Origin: SFEL01 sp045592165
GTDB taxonomy: Bacteria > Bacillota > Clostridia > Christensenellales > CAG-138
Length of the DNA stretch: 9,326 bases
Direction: 5' to 3'
Assembly: GCA_045592165.1 (NCBI GenBank)
Contig: JAZNUG010000189.1
Coordinates: forward strand, 1-9,326
Shown here: one piece after another, positions 1 to 6,666 of the stretch
Position numbering within the stretch: position 1 is the first letter of the stretch
Layout: every line of letters begins with the position of its first letter
Notes under the pieces: generated by a model
Told to the model about the DNA's origin: nothing
The model's input: only the letters and a program-made list of their open reading frames with translations
Databases searched by the model: none
Made by a program: the position numbers and the translations under genes

Positions 1-3000
1 CCACCCCCTATATCAGCCGCGGCGCTTCCGGTATATACATTCACTCGCCTGCCGATTATTCCCCTGCATCCGGACAGGCCAGGGGCGTTTCCGTCAGCTA
101 TGACGCCGAGGACAACTTCTCCGTCGGCCTCAGCAATGCCGTAATCTTTTCTGACAATATGGGCGCATACCTCCACAACGGCGGCCGCATAGGGGATGTT
201 GTATTCACCCTTACCGGAACAAGCCATATATCCGCCCTGCAAAGCAGCATGTATCAGCATAACGGCACAGGCAATATCGTATGCTTTGACGGCACAGGCT
301 CCCTGTATCTCAGGGGCGGCAAGGATAATTTTGACATGGCCAGCGCCGTAATCGGTCTGCTGGATTCTGCAAAGGTATACATATCCGACTATACCCGCAA
401 CGGCGGCCCCGATGCAGCATCAGCGGATTCCCTTATCATACTGGACAAAGCAGAGCTGCACTTTGATAACCCCAACGGCTTCCGGGTAAATTCCTACCAA
501 TACAGCAGCTTTTCCGTAGCCCTGCCCATTGACGGCTATGTGAATGAGCATGGCTATATTGTGGACAGCAGCGGCAATATTGCAAAGAGCGGCAAGCTGG
601 TCAAGGTTACCGAGCCAATCCCCCTCAAGAGCATAGGCAAGATAATCGGCAAGGCCGCCCATGGGGAAACCCTCATGGCAGGTCCCCTTTCCCCCGCCGA
701 GGCCACAGTATCCTATGAATGGCAATACTCCGCAAGCAAAAACGGCCCTTGGCAGCCCCTCGCAGAGGGCAGTTCCCTCCTGCTTACCACAAAGTACGCC
801 GATTGCTATATCCGCCTTGCCGCTACCGGCATAGGCCTGTATGAGGGAACGGTGTACAGCCCTGCCATAGGCCCGGTTGCGGGTGATCCTGCGGCTCTCA
901 AGGCCCTGTATATAGGCGAAGAGCATGGCTGGGATGCAGGAGAATTTGACGGCTCGGACACCTCCGTCCGCCATGTGAGCAGCCAGGCGGCAGCGGAGCG
1001 TACAGACGTGGTCTATCACGCCGTTCCGGTAAATGAAAAGGCCGCGGTATCCATGACCCTCGTCAATGAGGATTATCCCAACGGCATCACCTTTGACAGC
1101 GATGCCGCAATGCTGCCCCTTGTTCTTGGGGATAACACCGTAAAGGTAAGGGTAACATACGACAACTCGGCAAATGAATACACCGTGTCCCACTCCCTGC
1201 AGCTTGATAGCGGCCGGCTGAATATTTACAACCACGCAGGAGAGGGTATTGTTCTGCACATCGCCGCAGACGGCAATACCTATGACGCAGCCTACGGTGA
1301 CTATGCCGAAATCCCCTCCCTTGACCACGGCGAAAAGGTGACCCTCTCCGCCGCCACCCCCGACGGGCTCAGGTTATGGGCATATGACGGCATACCCGCC
1401 GATCCCTCCAAAGAAGACAGCCCCGCGGAATTCATCTTCGGCAAGGACTTTTCCGGCTCCGCTCTTTCTGTATCAGCCAATGACCTCTGCGCCGCTGCCC
1501 CCGCTTCACTTGAGGCGGTATGGGATGCCATGGTACCTGACAAGGCATACGTTAAGGTTGCAGCCATCCGGAATCCCGCAGATGCGGATTATCCCTATCA
1601 TGATATTGCCGTTACCGTATTCATGGCAGGCACAAACCACGCCGTGGCACAGTACCACACAAAGGAACTTGGCATACTTCCCCCGGAGGGAGAATCCACC
1701 GTCACTGTGCCCATTGAAAACCTGGACAGCTCAATGGACTATACCGTCCGTGCATTCTACTGCGGCCTTGTGGTGGATAATCCCAACATTCCCGCAAGCG
1801 TTGTTCAGCATACGGATATCCACCTTGACGGCCTCAAGGATATTCACCTTATCCCCGGCAGCGAGCATATAGTGCTCAGGAGCGGCGAAAGCAAAACCGT
1901 AACCTTTGATTTCAACGGCGCACAGGGCGCAGTTATCAAAGCGGTTGACAGCACGGATGGGGATGTTGCGGATATTGCAGATATAACCGTGGACAATGCC
2001 GTCCCCTCCGCCACCATCACCGCAGGCAGCAAACAGGGCACCGCATGGCTCACCTTCAGCGGCACGGAAAAGACCCTGTACGGCCCGGACGGCGAATATC
2101 AGCAGAATGTATACGCATATGTGCGGGTGGATGTAAGCGAATCCCCCGACCCTGCTGCCCTGCACCTGGGCCTTACCTCCGGCAGCATGAATGTATATGA
2201 CGGTTCCTTCCTCAGCGTGCCTGTATATCAGATGGATGCATACAGGCATATCGTCAGGGCGGAATTTACCGACCCCGCCGCAGCAGGCAGGCTGAATATC
2301 CAGGTGCTCAACGACAGAACCCTTAAAATCACTCCCAGGGAAAATAACAGCGGCGCAGACTGGGCAGCATGGAGCAAATCCATGGCCGGCAAATACACCT
2401 CCCCCATCAGGGTGTACTATTCCGACACCCAGTACCGCACCAGCGCCGAAGCCATTACGGTACAGCTCACCGCCAAGGCTCCCTCTGTAAAAGCCGCCGC
2501 GGTAAAGCTTAACAGCTTCTACCAGGGCACAACTCTGCCCCTTGAATTCACCTCCAAAGAAGGCGTTGTGGACAGGGTATCTGTGGATTACAGCAAGGAC
2601 ACCGCCAAGGCTCCCGCCTGCCCCGATTGGCTGCTGCTCAATGAGGATATGACAGTGTCCCTCCTCAACGGCAAGCTTATCAACAACAAAGCCAGCGGCA
2701 AGCTTAATCTCGAGGTATGGCTGGAGGGCTGGCGCGCCCCCGCACAGGTTGCGGTTTCAGCATCCGCAGCATACACCCCGCCCAAACTGAAGCTCAGCGC
2801 AAGCTCCCTCAGCCTGCCCGCAAGCAAGGCTGCCTTTGACAGCTGCACCCTGACCCTTATCAGCGGAGAAAAGAACCTTACCCTTGCTGACATGGGCATA
2901 ACAGGCGTCAGGATGGCAAACAGAGGGGATATCGCACTGATGACCCCCAAGGACCGCAAGACCTATTCCGCCTCCCCCACCCTCAGCGCAGCAGGCTACA

Positions 3001-4859
3001 ATCCCGATACAGGGGAGTTCACCCTTTCCCCCAACGGCGATCCCCTTTCCGGCAAGGCGCCGCTGATGGTTGACATAAAGGGCGCCGCCCAGCCTGTCAC
3101 CCTTCCCATCAGTATCAAGGTAATACCTGCCCCCACCCTTAAGGCAAGCAGCGGCAAGGTTACCCTGAACTCCGCCCTTGGCACCGCCCAGTATTACAGG
3201 GATGAGCAATCGGTCATTCTCACTCCCTCTGCCGCAGGCTATCGCATTGACAGCGGCAATACCACCGTTACGATAGTGGATTCCAAGGGGATAAGCCGCC
3301 CCGGTCATCTGTATATCAGGCAGCAGGAAAACGAGCTTGTCTTCGCCTGCAACGGCAACACTGTGGAAGGTATGGCATACAAAGTAACCGTTACGGTAGA
3401 GGGCATTGCAAAGCCTGTGACCGTCACCGTTACCCCCAAGGCCGCAATTCCCAAGCTTAAGGCAGACAAGACCAGCGTTACCCTGAACAGGGCTGCGGGT
3501 ATGTATAATGAAACCCATGAAGTGACTGTCACCGCCCCCGGCTATGACAGCTTCAGCCTGTATGGCAATACCGCCATAACCGTTGCAGATTCCAAGGGAC
3601 ATGATGCCTCCTCCGCCCTGCATGTGCAGAAAAACGGCACAAACCTCCTCTGGATACAGGCAAACAGCAGCACCCTTGCGGATACCTACAAGGTAACCGT
3701 TACCCATACCATGGCAAACGGTGCAAAGACCTCCGCCCTTATCACCGTAAAGGTGACGGACAAGCTGCCCTCCGTAAAGCTGACCCCTGCATCCGTCACC
3801 CTCAGCACAGGCACCGCCTATAATGAGGTTATCCTTGCCGCTTCCGGCCTTGCGGGCTATAACTACAACAGCTTTATGGCTTCCGTCGTGGATGGCAAGG
3901 GCAATGATGCATACGGCTGCGTCGACGTGGGCACAGTTCCCGGGGAATATCACAGCCTCAGGCTCAGCCTTGGCAGTTCCGCCCAGCCCGGCCAGACCTA
4001 CAAGGTGAATATCGCCTTCGCCCTGGATTATGACCTTTGGACAAAGCCCGTTACCGTCACCGTAAAAACAGTGGACACCGTCACAGGCTCCGCCTCAGCA
4101 AAGGGCAATATGGATATCTCCCGCCCCTATACCACGGCCTCGGATTTCACCTTTAAATACAACGGCTGGAATCCCCTTGAATATTACGGCGAGGGAGCCC
4201 CCGTCCTCACATGGGAGGTATATGCCATGAACGGCAAGCTGCCCCTCACAACTAAACAGGGCGCCTTTGATGACAGCGGCCTTGTGGCCTACGGCAGCTA
4301 TGACGGCTCAATGTACATGGGAAATACCGACAGCTGGTTTTACAATAATGCCTACATGGCAGCTATTCCCTACGGCATATCCCTCGTGCTCAATACAGAT
4401 GAAGGCAGCCCCTGGGCGAAGGGTCTTATCAGCCCCAAATACACCTACACCTGCAATATCCGCCTTGACCTGAGGGATGACATTGGCAATGTGACGGATA
4501 CAGTGGAATTCAAGCCGGTAAAGCTTTCTCTCAAGCAATCCTCTGCCAAGTTCGCCGCGGATACAAAGGAAGTATCCCTTTCCTCCCTCGACGGCTACAG
4601 CAGGCAGCTGTTTACCCTCAGCTGCACGGATAAGGATGCCGCAGATGTGGCAGCCATCGCCCGCATAGAGCCTGCCCCCGGCGGCCTTGGCGATGCCCTC
4701 ACCGTCAGGGAATTCCACGGCGGCAAATACGCCCTCTGCTGGAAGAACAACGCACCCGCCCCCCTCAAGAGCGGCAGCGTAAAGCTGAATATCTTCCTGG
4801 CCGGCAATGATGGCTCCAAGCCCGATGCCACGGTAAGCATCAAAGTAAACATTCACTAA
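1..4859 (+). CDS. Giant modular surface/secreted protein, beta-helix plus Ig-like repeats (5' partial)
   Basis: The frame is open from the left edge (first full codon at position 3), so the gene starts outside the window; the first in-frame ATG at 159 lies inside the beta-helix pattern, has no convincing ribosome binding site, and is not the start. About 1,618 residues are visible. Up to about 560 the protein is Gly/Asn/Ser-rich with short alternating beta strands, as in right-handed beta-helix proteins. At about 705-880 an Ig-like segment has a Y-x-W near its start and an IRLAATG...Y-x-G-T-V-Y-S end. About 891-1206 resembles a cadherin-like beta sandwich. From about 2480 follow tandem modules described separately, and a related divergent module closes the protein (about 4500-4859). 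Few cysteines, no membrane segment, no LPxTG signal, no dockerin and no S-layer homology domain are seen at the C-terminus, so any anchor must lie upstream or the protein is released. The role is probably adhesion or cell-surface structure; substrate and partner are unknown. A terminator follows directly after the TAA stop. Confidence 0.85.
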   Translation, partial: TPYISRGASGIYIHSPADYSPASGQARGVSVSYDAEDNFSVGLSNAVIFSDNMGAYLHNGGRIGDVVFTLTGTSHISALQSSMYQHNGTGNIVCFDGTGSLYLRGGKDNFDMASAVIGLLDSAKVYISDYTRNGGPDAASADSLIILDKAELHFDNPNGFRVNSYQYSSFSVALPIDGYVNEHGYIVDSSGNIAKSGKLVKVTEPIPLKSIGKIIGKAAHGETLMAGPLSPAEATVSYEWQYSASKNGPWQPLAEGSSLLLTTKYADCYIRLAATGIGLYEGTVYSPAIGPVAGDPAALKALYIGEEHGWDAGEFDGSDTSVRHVSSQAAAERTDVVYHAVPVNEKAAVSMTLVNEDYPNGITFDSDAAMLPLVLGDNTVKVRVTYDNSANEYTVSHSLQLDSGRLNIYNHAGEGIVLHIAADGNTYDAAYGDYAEIPSLDHGEKVTLSAATPDGLRLWAYDGIPADPSKEDSPAEFIFGKDFSGSALSVSANDLCAAAPASLEAVWDAMVPDKAYVKVAAIRNPADADYPYHDIAVTVFMAGTNHAVAQYHTKELGILPPEGESTVTVPIENLDSSMDYTVRAFYCGLVVDNPNIPASVVQHTDIHLDGLKDIHLIPGSEHIVLRSGESKTVTFDFNGAQGAVIKAVDSTDGDVADIADITVDNAVPSATITAGSKQGTAWLTFSGTEKTLYGPDGEYQQNVYAYVRVDVSESPDPAALHLGLTSGSMNVYDGSFLSVPVYQMDAYRHIVRAEFTDPAAAGRLNIQVLNDRTLKITPRENNSGADWAAWSKSMAGKYTSPIRVYYSDTQYRTSAEAITVQLTAKAPSVKAAAVKLNSFYQGTTLPLEFTSKEGVVDRVSVDYSKDTAKAPACPDWLLLNEDMTVSLLNGKLINNKASGKLNLEVWLEGWRAPAQVAVSASAAYTPPKLKLSASSLSLPASKAAFDSCTLTLISGEKNLTLADMGITGVRMANRGDIALMTPKDRKTYSASPTLSAAGYNPDTGEFTLSPNGDPLSGKAPLMVDIKGAAQPVTLPISIKVIPAPTLKASSGKVTLNSALGTAQYYRDEQSVILTPSAAGYRIDSGNTTVTIVDSKGISRPGHLYIRQQENELVFACNGNTVEGMAYKVTVTVEGIAKPVTVTVTPKAAIPKLKADKTSVTLNRAAGMYNETHEVTVTAPGYDSFSLYGNTAITVADSKGHDASSALHVQKNGTNLLWIQANSSTLADTYKVTVTHTMANGAKTSALITVKVTDKLPSVKLTPASVTLSTGTAYNEVILAASGLAGYNYNSFMASVVDGKGNDAYGCVDVGTVPGEYHSLRLSLGSSAQPGQTYKVNIAFALDYDLWTKPVTVTVKTVDTVTGSASAKGNMDISRPYTTASDFTFKYNGWNPLEYYGEGAPVLTWEVYAMNGKLPLTTKQGAFDDSGLVAYGSYDGSMYMGNTDSWFYNNAYMAAIPYGISLVLNTDEGSPWAKGLISPKYTYTCNIRLDLRDDIGNVTDTVEFKPVKLSLKQSSAKFAADTKEVSLSSLDGYSRQLFTLSCTDKDAADVAAIARIEPAPGGLGDALTVREFHGGKYALCWKNNAPAPLKSGSVKLNIFLAGNDGSKPDATVSIKVNIH
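2478..4070 (+). repeat. Tandem array of about 102-117-residue beta-sandwich modules within the giant protein
   Basis: Five consecutive modules each begin with a Pro/Lys/Leu stretch leading into a V-T-L-N-like strand. The codon for the aligned V or L lies at 2502, 2808, 3159, 3477 and 3795, giving spacings of 102, 117, 106 and 106 residues. The last three share further landmarks in the same order: a VDSKG-like turn (IVDSKG, VADSKG, VVDGKG), a YKVTV-like strand (YKVTV, YKVTV, YKVNI), and a closing strand such as PVTVTV or SALITV. The DNA has diverged between copies, with only short near-identical runs, so these are old protein-level duplications and not fresh DNA repeats. The pattern fits stacked Ig-like or related beta-sandwich domains forming a stalk. 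A further divergent copy appears near 4515-4859. The family assignment is not certain. Confidence 0.75.
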
Positions 4860-4867
4860 ACTGATGC

Positions 4868-4917
4868 CAAACAAAAAAACACCCTGAAGCACTCAGGGTG
4901 TTTTTATTATTTGTTTG
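4868..4917. terminator. Bidirectional intrinsic terminator between convergent genes
   Basis: A perfect 13-bp stem pairs 4875-4887 with 4893-4905 around a 5-nt loop (4888-4892). The core is ACACCCTGA/TCAGGGTGT, with an A tract on the left and a T tract on the right, so the RNA of either strand carries a hairpin followed by U residues. Outer bases also pair (CAAACAAA at 4868-4875 with TTTGTTTG at 4910-4917), an extension or an alternative to the lower stem. It lies 15 nt after the stop of the plus-strand giant gene and just beyond the stop at 4925 of the minus-strand aconitase X operon, so it can end both transcripts. Confidence 0.9.
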
Positions 4918-4924
4918 CTGAGCT

Positions 4925-5368
4925 TTACTCCACAACCACAAGGCCGTCTTCCTTTACGGTTACGGTCATGCCGTCCTTGACATAATTGAGGAACTCTTCC
5001 CCAAGGCAATCCACAACAGGCATCTCAACATCATCCAGCCATACATCCGCCAGCACCGCGCCTGCGGCGGCAAGGGAATCTATGGGATTGGAAAACAGCA
5101 TGCAGGCCGGCTGACGGTGCATTGAACAGGCACAGTACAGCACCAATCCGCCGGTGGTGGAGCCTATGGTCTGGGGCAGGCACAATGCCTTGCCCGCCAT
5201 CTGCTTGCCATAGAGGTCAGGATTATTCTGATCGCCGCAGGTGGCCTTTCTATCGCCAAACTGCAATGCCTTCTGGAAGGAAGCCAGGGTATTGAGGCCC
5301 CCATGGGAAACCACTGCCGCAGCCGTAACAGTGCCGGGAGCAACTACGCGTCCTTTAAATTCTCTCAT
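4925..5368 (-). CDS. Aconitase X swivel (small) subunit
   Basis: This 147-residue protein matches the aconitase X swivel domain (DUF126 family), which closes over the active site of the large subunit and contributes a catalytic serine. It starts with a beta strand and the turn G-R-V-V-A-P-G typical of the family. A G-S-T-T-G motif at residues 69-73 sits where the family has its G-S-S active-site loop, after a strand ending in LCLP. Near the end are the expected AGAVLADV helix/strand (102-109) and EMPVVD (115-120). Length is usual for a free-standing swivel subunit. The ATG is 2 nt after the large-subunit stop, which indicates translational coupling and stoichiometric production. The region around residues 21-40 lacks the S-F-W-G-G pattern I recall from typical members, so this copy is divergent. 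LeuD/aconitase swivel homologues are the alternative, but sequence and partner favour aconitase X. Confidence 0.85.
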   Translation of the reverse strand: MREFKGRVVAPGTVTAAAVVSHGGLNTLASFQKALQFGDRKATCGDQNNPDLYGKQMAGKALCLPQTIGSTTGGLVLYCACSMHRQPACMLFSNPIDSLAAAGAVLADVWLDDVEMPVVDCLGEEFLNYVKDGMTVTVKEDGLVVVE

Positions 5369-5370
5369 GT

Positions 5371-6651
5371 TTATTTGCCTCCCTTCGTGATCTGCAGCAG
5401 AATCTCGTCATCGGTATAATACCGGGCGGTGGTATAGGTGCGAAGCTTGTTGGAGGATGTTATTACAGGCATCTTTCCGGCAAGAGGATTGTTCATATAC
5501 ATCAGCGGACAGATGTAGGAGGTGATAACACCTGTGGCCTTAAGACGGGCAGCATACTCGGTGGCTTCAAATTCCTTCAGCACAGCGGGAGCGGCGGTAA
5601 ACACGGTGGGGATAACGACTTTGCTGTTGCCCGCCTCCTTCAGCCCTGCTTCCACCTTATCTGTCCAAACCTTCAGCTGCTGCAGGCTCATATGGGGACA
5701 ACCCATGAAGCACAGCTTGGGCTTTGCGTCCTTGTTTTTCCAGATTACAGGGTAACTGTCGTATACCCGCTGCAGCTCTGCATCGTCGATCACATATACC
5801 TTTGCCCCCTCGGCAATAAGGCTCTCGCCCTGCTCCACAGCTTCGGGAGTGAGGCCATCCACATGGTACAGACCAACTGCGCCGTTGGATGCGGTTGCCG
5901 CGCCAAAGTCCTTAAGGTAGGTGCAGGCAGCATCCGTCAGCTCATTGCCAAGCCACTTGTCCAATCCCTTGATATAAGGAACTTCTTCCATTACCTTCAT
6001 GCCGATTGCGCTGCCCAGCAGCTGCGCCTCAGGCTTTTTGGTGGTCTGAATATCGATTACCCAGGTTGCCTTGCGGCCCTCATCGGTAAGCAGGCCAAAG
6101 TAGGGAACATAGCCCAAAACGCTTCCCATGATATCCACAATGCCGCTGTTGCGGTTGCAGCGGGCGCCCAATACGGAATTAACATAAACAACCGCAGAGG
6201 ATTCTGCCCAGCTGAGAACATCGCCCTTGTTGGGCTTGTTGCCCATCTGATCAAGGTAACAGGCACAGGAAAACGCATCCTTATCCATAAGACCCAGCTT
6301 ATTCAGCTGACCCTCGTAAAAATCCTGCTTGGAATACATGAAATTATTAAAAACGAAGTCCAGCAAAAAGTTTGAGGGCACGTTTTTATCAAGGGGACGG
6401 GGGTCAACGGAGAACTTCTGCTGAGAAACCGCACCGGCCTCGATAAGCTGATTCATCAGCTCATACACGGGGCCCAGCGCCTTCAGGCCAAAGGAAGTTA
6501 CCAGATGGTTGTATTCGGAGGTAACCGGCACCATCTTTTCTGCGCCAAAAATTTCGCCGTATTTTACCAGGGTTTTCATTACCTTGGCAAGGGTTTCGCC
6601 CTTTTCGCCGTTTAATATGGCCTGCTGTTCAGGGGTAAGATACATTGCCAT
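5371..6651 (-). CDS. Aconitase X catalytic (large) subunit, predicted hydroxy-acid dehydratase
   Basis: The 426-residue product matches the aconitase X large subunit (DUF521 family), a cytoplasmic Fe-S hydro-lyase. Family signatures are clear: an N-terminal LTPEQQAILNGEKGE, a WAESSAVVYVNSVLGAR block at residues 148-164, P-Y-F-G-L near 183-187, MGCPHMSL at 316-323, and an ITSSNK-R-Y segment at 397-406 that aligns with the usual T-x-S-x-K near the C-terminus. C318 (in GCPH) and C381 are the likely Fe-S ligands, with C129 or C131 as possible third ligand. Known members dehydrate cis-3-hydroxy-L-proline or mevalonate 5-phosphate. Compared with my memory of the consensus, GARTNREGG is GARCNRNSG here and YGLH is FGLL, so the substrate may differ. 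The first ATG is preferred because GGGAGG stands 8 nt upstream (6660-6665); a second ATG two codons in is too far from it. It lies 15 nt after the ene-reductase gene. Confidence 0.88.
   Translation of the reverse strand: MAMYLTPEQQAILNGEKGETLAKVMKTLVKYGEIFGAEKMVPVTSEYNHLVTSFGLKALGPVYELMNQLIEAGAVSQQKFSVDPRPLDKNVPSNFLLDFVFNNFMYSKQDFYEGQLNKLGLMDKDAFSCACYLDQMGNKPNKGDVLSWAESSAVVYVNSVLGARCNRNSGIVDIMGSVLGYVPYFGLLTDEGRKATWVIDIQTTKKPEAQLLGSAIGMKVMEEVPYIKGLDKWLGNELTDAACTYLKDFGAATASNGAVGLYHVDGLTPEAVEQGESLIAEGAKVYVIDDAELQRVYDSYPVIWKNKDAKPKLCFMGCPHMSLQQLKVWTDKVEAGLKEAGNSKVVIPTVFTAAPAVLKEFEATEYAARLKATGVITSYICPLMYMNNPLAGKMPVITSSNKLRTYTTARYYTDDEILLQITKGGK
5378..5385 (-). promoter_or_regulatory. Ribosome binding site of the swivel subunit, inside the large-subunit gene
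   Basis: On the minus strand AAGGGAGG lies 9 nt before the ATG at 5368 and within the last codons of the large-subunit gene, whose TAA stop is at 5371-5373. Stop and start are 2 nt apart, so ribosomes finishing the large subunit can restart on the small one. This fixes the start of the swivel subunit. Confidence 0.75.
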
Positions 6652-6666
6652 TTGCTTTTCCTCCCG

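Noticed and set aside
159..161. ATG as the start of the giant surface protein
   Set aside because: The frame remains open to the left edge with the same beta-helix-like composition, so the ATG is internal.
2757..3953. A 398-codon open frame on the minus strand inside the giant surface protein gene
   Set aside because: It is a Gly/Cys/His-rich mirror of the repeat modules, has no ribosome site of note, and is opposite a frame with clear protein-level repeats.
4925..6651. LeuC/LeuD-type isopropylmalate isomerase pair
   Set aside because: The large/small arrangement is similar, but the ESSAVVYVNSVLGAR and GCPHMSL motifs belong to aconitase X and not to LeuC.
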